NCBI GenBank assembly: GCA_963576475.1
Contig: OY754978.1
Location: forward strand, 10,444,299 to 10,508,298
Origin: Molanna angustata
Taxonomy: Eukaryota; Arthropoda; Insecta; Trichoptera; Molannidae
Reading direction: 5' to 3'
DNA: 64,000 nt
Shown here: one piece after another, positions 34,289 through 44,753 of the stretch
Layout: the number at the start of each line of letters is the position of its first letter
Numbering within the stretch: the first letter of the stretch is position 1
The notes under the pieces: model-generated
Told to the model about the DNA's origin: nothing
Databases searched by the model: none
The model's input: only the letters and a program-made list of their open reading frames with translations
Made by a program: the position numbers and the translations under genes

Positions 34289-35725
34289 ATGCGCTGTGCT
34301 AGCGAAATGTTACCTAGTAACGTTGTTGCCAAGTCAACAGATAACAATGTATTAGAATGTACGCCATCAAAACAAACTCGTAAGGCCCAGTCCACACCGA
34401 TAGATCATGATAATACATTATTGGATAGTTCAGTATCCAAAAAATTCAAACCAAACATAAACCCCTCAGTACACCAAGAGAATTCTTTACTGTATAATGA
34501 ATCCTCTCTTTCCCCATTTATTGTACATGTACAAAAGAAAGTAGCGGGAGAAAGTCTTCAAATACAGGCTATCTCATTCGGTTCGTTTATCTACAAAAAT
34601 AAAATTGATAATATAAAAAAAATCAAGCCGTTGGGTAAACGCACAATTGCAATCGAATTCAAAAATTATTTAGCAGCAAATACTTTTCTTAATAACAAAA
34701 TTTTAGAACAAAACAACTACTTACCATTTATACCTTCCTTTCACGTAACTCGTCTTGGAGTTGTAAAAGATATACCTACATCTCTTTCTGACGAGGAAAT
34801 ATTAAGTAATTTGGAAGTCCCTCCGGGATTCGGAAAAATAATAAAAATTCGAAGGCTTAACTACAGAGACCGTAAAATTGAAATCCCGACATGGAAACCA
34901 TCTCAAACTGTTGTGGTCACAATCGAAGGGCAAAAACTCCCATCACACCTTTACCTCTTTTACAATCGTCTACCAGTAGAAACTTACATATTCCCTACTA
35001 TTCAATGTCATCAATGTTTAAGATACGGACACACTAAAACTAACTGCAAATCTACAGCACCTAGGTGTTTTAAATGCACTTTACATCATCTTGGAAACAC
35101 ATGTAATGTAACTCAAGAAAATACTATTTGTGTTCATTGCTCGGGAAATCACCAGGCTATCGATATAAATTGCCCAGAATTGACAAGACAGAGGAACATT
35201 AAGAAAGTAATGGCTGACCAAAGTATATCGTATATCGAAGCAGCTGGAATGTTTCCCTCCGTGAAAATATCATACTCAGAAAAAACGAAAGCTGTCAACA
35301 ATTCAAACAAAATTGAAACACAAAATAATTTCACGCCAAAATGGAGGGTAATCACCCCTTCAAACAAAAATAATCTTAAAAAACATAGTAATACCCCCCC
35401 TTACTTGGATAAAAAACAAATCAACTCATTATTAATTGCACCAAATGGAAACCATCCAGTACCTAAAAATGGATGTGCTCTCCCGTTAACAAATGAAACT
35501 ACCCCAGATACAATAATACCTGAAGACATTAATTATAGTCGTAAAGAAATAATTCTAAATTGCATATACAATATGATCCATGAACTCCTTACCACAGAAC
35601 ACTATATCTCAGTACCGTCCAACGATGCACTTATTAATAACACCTTACAAAATACTGTCAATATACTCAATAACAACCTAAATAAAGAAGATATCGATTC
35701 AAACTCTATCACAGAAACAAATTAG
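34289..35725 (+). CDS. LINE ORF1 (Gag-like, zinc knuckle protein)
   Basis: 478 codons from the ATG at 34289 (RRF-MRCASEM context; a second ATG follows at 34307). The reading frame extends further left only through a GTG, so 34289 is the likely start. ORF1 proteins bind the element's RNA and package it for retrotransposition. The middle has a Gag-like PRE/C2HC region, then three consecutive zinc knuckles: CHQCLRYGHTKTNC, CFKCTLHHLGNTC and CVHCSGNHQAIDINC. The N-terminal third is low-complexity and Ser/Asn-rich; the C-terminus is Asn/Ile-rich with no domain seen. It ends at TAG 35723-35725, 52 bp before ORF2. The frame is completely open, consistent with a recent insertion. Confidence 0.85.
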   Translation: MRCASEMLPSNVVAKSTDNNVLECTPSKQTRKAQSTPIDHDNTLLDSSVSKKFKPNINPSVHQENSLLYNESSLSPFIVHVQKKVAGESLQIQAISFGSFIYKNKIDNIKKIKPLGKRTIAIEFKNYLAANTFLNNKILEQNNYLPFIPSFHVTRLGVVKDIPTSLSDEEILSNLEVPPGFGKIIKIRRLNYRDRKIEIPTWKPSQTVVVTIEGQKLPSHLYLFYNRLPVETYIFPTIQCHQCLRYGHTKTNCKSTAPRCFKCTLHHLGNTCNVTQENTICVHCSGNHQAIDINCPELTRQRNIKKVMADQSISYIEAAGMFPSVKISYSEKTKAVNNSNKIETQNNFTPKWRVITPSNKNNLKKHSNTPPYLDKKQINSLLIAPNGNHPVPKNGCALPLTNETTPDTIIPEDINYSRKEIILNCIYNMIHELLTTEHYISVPSNDALINNTLQNTVNILNNNLNKEDIDSNSITETN

Positions 35726-35777
35726 ACCTTAAACTTGTAACTCGCACAATAATTCCCTGTATAATCTTTCATACAAA

Positions 35778-38700
35778 ATGGCCTTAAATATTGCCCAGTG
35801 GAACTGCAGAAGTGCAATACCTAATAAAGACTCTATTTTAAAATTGCTATCCGAGAACCAGGTTCAAATAGCTGCACTATCTGAAACCTGGCTCCGCGAT
35901 GAAAAAACATTCAAAATTCCCGGCTACCAATGCCTAAAAGATAATAGACATGATGGCAAAGGTGGAGCTGCGTTATTAATAAAAGACACATTTTTCTTTA
36001 ACCAGATAAATTTAAAACCAATAAATTGTCCATCACAAGTTGTTGCTGCGGAAATAGACGGTACAACTTTTGTCTCAATTTATATTTCTCCTAATTTCCA
36101 ACCCACCAAAAATATTTTAAGAACCATAATTTCTCGAATAAAACATCCCTTTATAATTATGGGAGATTTTAATGCTCACCATAACATGTGGGGTTCATCA
36201 TCATGCACAAAATTAGGTAGAATTATAGTTGATCTGCTAAATGAGTTGAATCTTTGCATTATTAACGACGGGTCACCGACACGTATCCCTGTGCCAAATC
36301 AACGAATCAGCGCAGTAGATTTAACAATATGTAGTCCCGATATTGCTCCATACTTGAATTGGAAAATACTTTCTAACCCATTCAATAGTGATCATCTTCC
36401 AATAATTTTGCATTATTCACAACCTTCATACAGATACATATATACCTCTCATATTGAAAACTCAAAATCCAAAAGAAACAACAAATTCGATAAAAATGTT
36501 TGTAATTTTGGAAAAGCTAATTGGTCAGGATATAATCATTACACCAACAACCCCAATATAACATTTACTCCCCCCTCAATAGAAAACCTACAAGAATGCT
36601 ACGATGAATTTATTAAAACGATTGAAATATCAGAAAAATTTATACCTAAAAAGAATCCCAAATTCAAAAAGTATCCCTTACCTCCTCCTTGGTGGGACTC
36701 AGCGAGCGAAGAACATTCGTCAATTAGGAAGCAAGCATATAAAAACTACAAGTATAACATGACACTTGAAAATTTCTTGTATCTTAAAAATGTTCAAGCT
36801 AAAGTCAAACGGTTCCTCAAAAACAAGAAAAGAAAAGGGTGGAAAGACTTCTGCACATCACTTAGTATCCAAGTTCCAATTTCAGAAGTTTGGAATAATA
36901 TCAGAAAATTTCGTGGCTCATACAAAACCCCATCTTCTAAATCATGCCCTAAACTATGGTCAGAAGATTTCTTAAATAAAATGGCCCCACCGTATGCTGT
37001 TAACATCGATGAAATCTCGTTACAATATTCACATACTAGCAGTAACTGGCTAGATGCCCCATTCCAAATAGACGAATTAAAATCAGTCTTACAAGTGGTA
37101 AAAAATACTTCACCTGGAATAGACGGGATCCCATATATTATCTAACATAATACTAGCGACAAAATTCTTGAATATCTCTTAAAATTAATAAACATAATGT
37201 TCGATACTGGGGTTATTCCAGAATCTTGGAAAACTCAACTCATTATCCCAATTTTGAAACCACTAAAGGACCCTAATTCAGGTATCAACTACAGACCAAT
37301 AGCATTATCATCAACTCTGCTTAAATTAACAGAACATATTATAAAAAGACGAATTGATTGGTTCGTTGAAAACAAAAATATTTTGCCGTACAATATGTTT
37401 GGCTTCAGAAAAAAAAAATCCTCAGTAGAAAGTGTAGCCAATTTAACAACGGATATTCTTTTAGCTTTCTCTAGACAAGAACAGGTCATAGGAGTAAGCT
37501 TAGATATCACAAGTGCATATGATAATGTGCTTCTCTCCCTTCTTAAATCTAAACTTCTCCGAATTGGAATCCCCCTAAAATTAGCCATCTTCATAATGAA
37601 TATTCTCCTGGATAGAAAAATCATTCTCGACATTCGAGGAATTGATACTCAAGAAAGAAAAGTCGACAGAGGCTTGCCACAGGGGTCAGTCCTTAGCCCT
37701 ATCCTCTTCAATATTTATATTCACGAGATTTTTCATGTACTGTTACCCTCGGCACAGTTACTGATATATGCAGACGATTTTTTTATTTATGTATCAGGGA
37801 AAAAAATCCAACAAATGGAGAACATTATGAATAATACTCTCAAAAATATTTCTTCGTGGTTATCTGAAAATGGCCTGAATCCCAGTCCTCCCAAATGTAA
37901 AGCCATTATGTTTACAAAAAAACGCTCTATACCACATATAAAAATTCAACTAAATGACATTATCCTCCCTGTCTCTTCGGAATTAAGATTTCTTGGTATC
38001 ACTTTGGATTCCAGACTATCTTGGAACTCTCAAGTTACACATATCATTAACAAATGCCAGTCTGGACTAAATGCAATGCGAGCTGTAACCCGTACTTGGT
38101 GGGGAGGTCACCCTTCTGTTCTACGTTTAATGTATATATCATACGTTCGCAGTCAAATCGACTATGGAGCGTTTTTACTTAGTCCAATTTCCAAGAAAAA
38201 TTTACAACGCTTAGATAGAATACAATTTGAAGGTCTGAGACTTATATTAGGCGCTATGAAATCGACACCGGTATGTGCACTCCAGGTGGAAGCCGTGGAC
38301 CCACCACTTGAGCTGAGAAAACAGTATCTGTCAGATAAATTTGTTTTAAAATGCAATATTATTAAATTCCACCCTCTAATTAGAAAAATCGCTATGCTTA
38401 AAATATTCACAAATCAATCACCATTTTGGAAACATAAAATCTTCCCTCCTCTTGTAAATAGCCTCACCTTTTTAGACCAATACTCATCGGATTTCATTAA
38501 ATCTGAGACACTCCCAGTTTACTCATTACCCTATCAAAATTTAATCGAGCCGCCAAACATAATCCACTCATTAGGAATAACTCCAGATGCTTTTGCATCT
38601 AAAAGACTTAAACACGTAATTGAATCCAAATGGAATGACTGGAAAATACTTTATACGGATGGATCAAAAATGGACTGCAAAAGCAATACTGGAGCAGCAG

Positions 38701-39512
38701 TATTTAGTGATTCAGATAAAGTTGAATTACTTTTGACTCTCCATAAAGATTCTACAATATTCTCAGCAGAATGTATAGCTATAATAGAGGCTTTGAACTA
38801 TGCAAATAAAAAACGATTCTTAAAGACATTAATATTGACCGATTCCTTAAGTACACTCGAAAAACTCTCTAAATCCCCTATTTTGTATAGTGATGACCAC
38901 TACTGTATAGATATATGGAAAAAAATTAAAGAAATATGCAACCAAAACAGAAAACTTTGTCTGGCATGGATACCAAGTCACTGTGGTATACCAGGAAATG
39001 AGAAAGCGGATGAATTGGCTAAGAGAGCAACATATGGAAACACACGGACACATCCCAATATTACACAAAACGATCTCCTACCAATCGCAAAAAACCGTCT
39101 GATGAATAAATGGCAGTTATATTGGGACACAAGCTCACTGAAAAAGGGTAGACTTTACAAAACGACCCAACAAACAATTGTCAATAAGCCATGGTTCCAT
39201 GATAAAGCTTTTGACAAACATTCCATCAGCGTTATGTGTCGTATCCGCATGGGACACTGTTGTACCAGAGAGCATTTAAAAAAAATAGGGATCATTGATA
39301 GCAGTCTCTGCGAATGTATGATTGGTGATGAGACACTGGATCATTTGTTTCTTGAATGCCCCATAAACGATAGGTATCCGTCCTTTTTTACCGACCTCAC
39401 AGAGATTGGGGTTCCAATGCCAACAAATGTGAGGACATTGTTGAGCTACAATTCCAGGCAGGTAAACATTTTGCTCAAAAAATTCATCAAAATTAATGAC
39501 ATTAAAATTTAA
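35778..39512 (+). pseudogene. LINE ORF2: endonuclease, reverse transcriptase, RNase H; one nonsense codon
   Basis: ATG at 35778, stop at 39510-39512, single frame of 1244 codons interrupted only by TAA at 37143-37145 (codon 456). The apurinic-type endonuclease is N-terminal: AQWNCRS, SETWL, MGDFNAHH and SDHLP carry the usual catalytic N, E, D/N and D/H residues. The reverse transcriptase follows the stop: YRPIALSS, DITSAYDNV, GLPQGSVLSPILFNIY, and catalytic YADD near codon 663. RNase H runs from about codon 955: YTDGS, SAECIA, LTDSLS and PSHCGIPGNEKADELA, all acidic residues present. A C-terminal C..C..H..C finger (LCECMIG, HLFLECP) ends the protein. The stop separates endonuclease from reverse transcriptase, so this copy is probably dead unless the stop is read through. 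Confidence 0.9.
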
Positions 39513-39657
39513 CTCTGTTCATAAAATTTAAATTGATCGAAGTAAAATAAATATACAAAAATAATTTAGGTTTCTCTATTTTGACAGTTTAATATTTTAA
39601 CTTAGATGGCTGAGAACACTCTTAACGGGTGAAGAGCCAACAAAAAAAAAAAAAAAA

Positions 39658-39670
39658 AATTTACTTCATA
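39658..39670 (+). repeat. LINE target-site duplication, right copy
   Basis: AATTTACTTCATA directly after the poly-A, identical to 34013-34025. Confidence 0.9.
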
Positions 39671-39974
39671 ACCCATATTCACATTCACACCAAAAACACA
39701 TACACACCCTCACACACATAACATACTCACACACATACATACTACACATATATGTAGGTATATAGGCCGGCCACGCTTGACTTTAGTATGACGTCATCAA
39801 AAAACTATGCGACCCGTCGTAAGTCGTATGTTTGTACATGTAATTTGGATGTCAATACGGTGACCATCATTTTGTTTACAATGGACCCAATTTTTTTATT
39901 TAACTTTGATCATCTTTCCATTTTCACTTATTACATCATTTAAGACAATAAAGAATGTAATTATTAATTCTTAC

Positions 39975-40080
39975 CTTACTTAACATGTCTGCGTTAAGGG
40001 CAGCTATAATGAATTGGGTCCATTCTACGCTTCCGAAGTAGTGCACTACGTAGCCTTTGGGAAGGTTTGCAATCTGATAA
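39975..40080 (-). pseudogene. Short coding-like segment inside the TIR element
   Basis: The minus strand gives QIANLPKGYVVHYFGSVEWT, QFIIAALNADML, then a potential donor (TTAAGTAAGGTAAG). Composition is more coding-like than the surroundings. Family not recognised; it could be an exon captured by or belonging to the transposon. Confidence 0.35.
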
Positions 40081-40319
40081 ATTAATAATATATTTTTTCG
40101 ATCTTATAATAAGAGAAGGTGAAACACAGAATTCGCTCAAGATTGTTCTATAGTAGGGCTGCTGTGTTAATGGAGGAGTCCGAGAAGCAACTGGTTCGAG
40201 TATGTTGAAGGTTTACTGTGATTTGATGTTGCAACTGAGGACTTTACACAATATAAACAATTTTTCAAAAGTAAAACAGGTCATGTTAAACACATCACGT
40301 TAGTAAATATTCAATGTCA

Positions 40320-40390
40320 TTTAATCACTGTCCTCGATATCCGGTGTGTCATCATTCGTTTCGAGCGATTTCAAAGTGACAGGTATTACT
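40320..40390 (-). pseudogene. Acidic C-terminal segment of transposase-like gene
   Basis: The minus strand ends LKSLETNDDTPDIEDSD followed by TAA at about 40320. An acidic tail after a missing catalytic core is plausible for the transposase remnant; too short for assignment. Confidence 0.4.
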
Positions 40391-40554
40391 AAAAACATAT
40401 AAATATTTCATCATTATTTTGAGTTATTGAAATTCTCACAATAGGTACTTGAAAAACCGATATGATGGACAAATATTGATAGAATGAAAAGAATAGTAAG
40501 GGTAATAAATCATAATCAATTTCATTTTTATAGATGTTCAACTTATATTTTGAA

Positions 40555-40737
40555 TGCATTTCATATATTTTTCTTTTGACTGCATCTTTTGTAAAATTGT
40601 CAACGTCGACATATTAATTTTTATAACTCTACGTTTTTTTGGTGTTTCTAATAGAGGTGTATCACTACTCATTCTCTTTTTTATCGTGGACACATTATAT
40701 TCGGTGATACCACATGCTTCTGCAGTTCTCTAAAGAG
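40555..40737 (-). pseudogene. Helix-turn-helix N-terminal exon of transposase
   Basis: After an acceptor-like TTATACTCTTTAG the minus strand reads RTAEACGITEYNVSTIKKRM, then SSDTPLLETPKKRRVIKINM and STLTILQKMQSK. 'TAEACGI.E..VSTIKK' is a DNA-binding helix-turn-helix as in IS630/Tc1-type or pogo-type transposases, followed by a basic KKRR stretch. The frame ends near 40555. The catalytic domain is lost. Confidence 0.6.
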
Positions 40738-41309
40738 TATAATTTTATTCAATAACTGTACATATATTTTAATATTTGCACATTATTTTACGTACCTTAC
40801 ATGGTTTCGTAATCATTACAATAAGAATATTATAGAAATTTTGACAAAATATTTAATAAATAATAAAATATCAATGACAAATAAATGGTTGTGGTGTGTA
40901 TGAAACAAATTTCATACATTCTATTTGTTAAAATAATGTTTTTGTTGTTTAAAAATACGCACTAGGACAAATTGTCACCCTATAGACGAAGATTTGAAAT
41001 ATTTCTTTAAAACGTCATTCACATTCACAAACGTCACGTGGTATCTTCGAAATAAGTGTATGATTTATAAAAGACGTACGTTTCAACATTTTATATGGGA
41101 GTTTGGTTTTTTCACTGCGACTTACTTTCATCTTCCGTCTTTGTTTTTTTTATATACAGAGAATAAGAAATAGATACATTAAAAGCAGAAGTATTTTTGT
41201 TCGATCGACATATTTTTGCGATGAGTCATACCAAAGTCAAGATTGGCCAGCCTATACTTAGTATCATGACACATAGATATACATGTAGGTACCTATAAAA
41301 CAATACCTA

Positions 41310-41700
41310 TATTTTTGACAATTTTTAACATCTCAATAGAGACGAAGTTGGAATATTATAGAAGAACCAGGAACTCAAGGCACCTACAGGACTTACAACC
41401 TGTCATCGGTTGGTTTAAGTGATCACTTTATGCGCTTGCGTAACGTTCACCAATTATGCCTTCTTATTGAGTTCCCTTATGAATGCAATTCTCGAAAGTA
41501 TTATTTATTTTAATGACAAACAGATCGTTTAAAATTTAAATTTATTACTATTACCATCTATGAAGAAACGAAGAAACCTTTTTGTAAAGCCACCTATTGA
41601 GAAGTTGATTTTTTGTAAACAGTGCAAACAACAGTCCTTTATACATGAGGTGACAGTATTCTCGCATAGATGTCATCTCTGAACTGCGCCTGAAATATTA
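41310..41700 (-). repeat. Repeat family B, inverted copy
   Basis: The reverse complement follows 25928-26460: 'tttttaacatctcaatagagacgaag' here corresponds to the end of the other copy, and 'ctctgaactgcgcc' to its start. About 75-80% similar by eye; no coding capacity. Confidence 0.7.
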
Positions 41701-41799
41701 TTTCATTTTTGGCTTGTTTTATTCGTTGTATATGCAACTTCTATAAAAATATTCGAATAAATACCTATATTACTTATCATAATATCTTAATTACTTATG

Positions 41800-42288
41800 T
41801 ATGCTTATAATTGATGTATGGAGTGGGTATTTATGCTTATAATTGATGTATGGAGTGGGTATTTATGCTTATAATTGATGTATGGAGTGGGTATTTATGC
41901 TTATAATTGATGTATGGAGTGGGTATTTATGCTTATAATTGATGTATGGAGTGGGTATTTATGCATATAATTGATGTATGGAGTGGGTATTTATGCATAT
42001 AATTGATGTATTGAGTGGGTATTTATGCATATAATTGATGTATGGAGTGGGTATTTATGCATATAATTGATGTATGGAGTGGGTATTTATGCTTATAATT
42101 GATGTATGGAGTGGGTATTTATGCATATAATTGATGTATGGAGTGGGTATTTATGCATATAATTGATGTATGGAGTGGGTATTTATGCATATAATTGATG
42201 TATGGAGTGGGTATTTATGCATATAATTGATGTATGGAGTGGGTATTTATGCATATAATTGATGTATGGAGTGGGTATTTATGCAAGT
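41800..42288 (+). repeat. 32-bp tandem array, ~15 copies
   Basis: Unit 'tgcttataattgatgtatgg' plus 'agtgggtattta'. Two phases: four or five TGCTTATAAT units, then mostly TGCATATAAT units with one TGCTTATAAT unit embedded near 42082. One unit has TTGAG for TGGAG. Extremely homogeneous, implying recent expansion. No spacers, so not a CRISPR. Confidence 0.97.
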
Positions 42289-42381
42289 TATTTTATATTC
42301 CGTATTTAATTTTTACTTCATACATTGTTGGCTTTAATTGAAAAATAATAAAAATTAAATAAAGAAAACAAATCAATAGTA

Positions 42382-42386
42382 GACAT
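42382..42386 (+). repeat. LTR element target-site duplication, left
   Basis: GACAT, repeated at 48882-48886. Five bp fits BEL/Pao-type integrases. Confidence 0.85.
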
Positions 42387-42944
42387 TGGTTGAGCAATAT
42401 TCATTTGCCACAGTAATTACATAATTTATTTGAATTATTTATTTCAAACAGGTCAACTGTAGGACCAGTCTGCCCTCTGTGAATTAGATAGTCACTTATT
42501 TGTTATGCTTTCTCGACGTCTGAGCAACACAGGTGGGCGGATATGGTTTGAGCCATCGATATGGAAGACTACGGTTTTTTTTGACCAGTTTGGACAGTTC
42601 GCACGTTGTCGCCCGTTAGCGGTACACTGTATTGTCACATTCGTCGACAGATCAAGTTACGTCTTGTCGAGGAAAAAATAGCCATAATTTATTTGCGTTT
42701 TAATAATTACGCCACGGGAGGTTTGTTGTGTGTGAAACTTGTGAAGTGGACGAACCATCATCTCCATCATACCAGGACCGGAGATACGACTTCTGTGCCT
42801 GCGAAGACTGGAGACCCGTCACAAGGTAAGTGGCTGTCTCATATTCGCAGAAGGAGTTACAGGCTTTCTTCGGTTGACTTGTTGACACATAACATAATTC
42901 CATCCCCAACACACTGAGCGGGAAGTTACGCCCCCGCTCATTCA
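42387..42944 (+). repeat. 5' LTR
   Basis: 558 bp, TG...CA ends (TGGTTGAGCAATATTC ... CCCGCTCATTCA). It contains a consensus splice donor AAG|GTAAGT (42823-42830). No clear TATA box upstream; the 103-codon ORF inside is present identically in both LTRs and is probably not a gene. Confidence 0.95.
42826..42831 (+). promoter_or_regulatory. Consensus 5' splice site within the LTR
   Basis: ACAAG|GTAAGTGG at 42821-42833, a near-perfect donor. If used, it would let the transcript skip the repetitive leader. No acceptor could be assigned with certainty. Confidence 0.4.
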
Positions 42945-42946
42945 TT

Positions 42947-42964
42947 TGGTCCTTCGAGCCGGAT
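42947..42964 (+). promoter_or_regulatory. Primer-binding site, tRNA-Tyr
   Basis: TGGTCCTTCGAGCCGGAT, 2 nt after the LTR. Its complement ends TCGAAGGACCA, which corresponds to the acceptor stem and CCA of eukaryotic tRNA-Tyr (CCTTCGA...TCGAAGG). 18-nt match from memory of the tRNA. Confidence 0.8.
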
Positions 42965-43027
42965 ATTGCCCAGCAATATTGCACATAATTATTACAATAT
43001 AAATGCTTGGAAATTCGTAGAATTTTT

Positions 43028-43510
43028 ACGTAATTTTTGGTGAATTTTTTAATGAATTTTGAGTTGGTCAATTAAGTACCTAAATTGAATATCATACTTT
43101 AAGATAAATATTATATTTATCATATAATATCTAACTTGTTAATTCACGTAATTTTTGGTGAATTTTTAATGAATTTGAGTAGGTCAATTAAGCACCTAAC
43201 TTGAATATCATACTTTACGATAAATATTATATTTATCATATAATATCTAACTTGTTAATTCACGTAATTTTTGGTGAATTTTTAATGAATTTGAGTAGGT
43301 CAATTAAGCACCTAACTTGAATATCATACTTTACGATAAATATTATATTTATCATATAATATCTAACTTGTGAATTTACGTAATTTTTGGTGAATTTTTA
43401 AGGAATGTTTTGAGTTGGTTAATTTAGTACCTAAATTAGATATCGTATTTAACGATAAATATTATATTTATCATATACCTAACTTGTTAATTTACGTAAT
43501 TTTGTTAAAT
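43028..43510 (+). repeat. ~117-bp tandem repeats in the BEL leader
   Basis: 'acgtaatttttggtgaattt' recurs at about 43028, 43146, 43262, 43378 and, truncated, 43495. Each is followed by 'aggtcaattaag', 'cctaacttgaatatcatac' and 'gataaatattatatttatca'. The second and third units are almost identical. Confidence 0.9.
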
Positions 43511-44200
43511 TTGAATAAGTTTAAATAGTTTGATCTTATAAATAATCACATAAACGTATTGCGCATAGCATATCATTTATTTAAATATACCCACAAAAAA
43601 TATTGTAGATATCGGTACGTAATGTTTGGTATATTTCGAATCGAATTATTGGATTTATGTCCAGTCAATTATGTTCAATCAATCGGAACATAATATAAGT
43701 TAATTGTTAGATTTAGTTATTTTTACCCGATCAAGTTAGCTGTTAGTTGAATGGGTACCTGCCTATACAATTATACATCGTTTCGTACAGTGAGTACATG
43801 TCTGTGTGTAAGAAATATCACAAATCTAAAGCGATATTGCGTATAACTACGTAGGTACCTATGTAATATTTGATATAATATATTATATTCCTGCGTTCGA
43901 CAGTGCATTGACGTACAACAGTACGTTCGTATATAACATTGCGATATATATATGTACATTAAGTACATGAGTACATTAGTGTTGGGAATAATCCAGTGCG
44001 GTCTGTATTTATATACTTATTCAGATAAACAATTTAATAAAACATAATTGTTAGTGGATACGAGTCGTATGTACATATGTTATGAACAAATAATTTAAAA
44101 CCAATAAAATAAAATAATTATTTCACAATACCTAATTAAATAATACGAAGCGTATGTACATACCTACCTAAACCAGTTAACTGGGACAAATTATATACTT
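43511..44200 (+). other. BEL leader, unique part
   Basis: AT-rich untranslated sequence; no ORF of note. Confidence 0.6.
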
Positions 44201-44204
44201 TTAT

Positions 44205-44750
44205 ATACCTAAATACAGGCGGTTAATTGAATATTAACTGTGAACAATTAATATAATTGAATATTACTTTTATACCTATACCTATACCTAAATATACAGT
44301 CGATTGATTAAATTTTAACTGGTACAAATTAAATATTTACATAAATACCTAAATACACAGTCGATTAATTAAAATTTAACTGGTACAAATTAAATATTTA
44401 CATAAATACCTAAATATACAGTCAATTGATTAAATTTTAACTGGTACAAATTAAATGTTTACATAAATACCTAAATATACAGTCAATTGATTAAATTTTA
44501 ACTGGTACAAATTAAATATTTACATAAATACAAATAATACCTAGATACTTTATACCTAAATTAAATATTTACATAAATACAAATAATACCTAGATACTTT
44601 ATACCTAAATTAAATATTTACATTGATACAAATAATACCTAGATACTTTATCCCTGAATTAAATATTTACATAAATACAAATAATACCTAGATACTTTAT
44701 ACCTAAATTAAATATTTACATAAACACAAATAATACCTAAATACCTTCTC
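44205..44750 (+). repeat. 61-bp and ~49-bp tandem repeats in the BEL leader
   Basis: First, four units of 'tacagtcgattgattaaatt' plus 'ttaactggtacaaattaaat' and 'atttacataaatacctaaa' (44290-44525). Then about five units of 'aaatacaaataatacctaga' plus 'tactttatacctaaattaaa' (44525-44740), ending just before the gag ATG. Confidence 0.9.
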
Positions 44751-44753
44751 AAT

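Larger units (their letters stand above)
34026..39657 (+). mobile_element. Full-length non-LTR retrotransposon, I-superfamily-like
   Basis: 5.6 kb between perfect target duplications: 5' UTR of about 260 bp, ORF1 with zinc knuckles, ORF2 with endonuclease, reverse transcriptase, RNase H and a C-terminal CCHC, a 3' UTR of about 130 bp and an A18 tail (39641-39659 region). RNase H next to the reverse transcriptase places it with I/LOA/R1-like rather than Jockey or RTE elements; the exact clade cannot be settled by eye. ORF2 has one premature stop, otherwise intact. This is the best-preserved LINE in the window. Confidence 0.9.
39763..41254 (-). mobile_element. Degraded TIR DNA transposon (Tc1/IS630-like?)
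   Basis: Ends TAGGCCGGCCACGCTTGACT (left) and, inverted, TAGGCTGGCCAATCTTGACT (right) match over about 30 bp, flanked by TA on both sides (39761-39762, 41255-41256). The interior has a helix-turn-helix coding exon and a second acidic C-terminal exon on the minus strand but no DDE core, so it is internally deleted. The TA duplication and HTH argue for the Tc1/mariner/IS630 group; PIF/Harbinger is not excluded. Confidence 0.65.

Noticed and set aside
41800..42288. CRISPR-like array of 32-bp repeats
   Set aside because: The repeats are contiguous with no unique spacers, and the genome is eukaryotic.
42606..42917. 103-codon ORF in the 5' LTR, repeated at 48543-48854
   Set aside because: Identity of the two copies follows from LTR identity. 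It starts after a non-ATG start codon, has no domain, and spans a likely splice donor.
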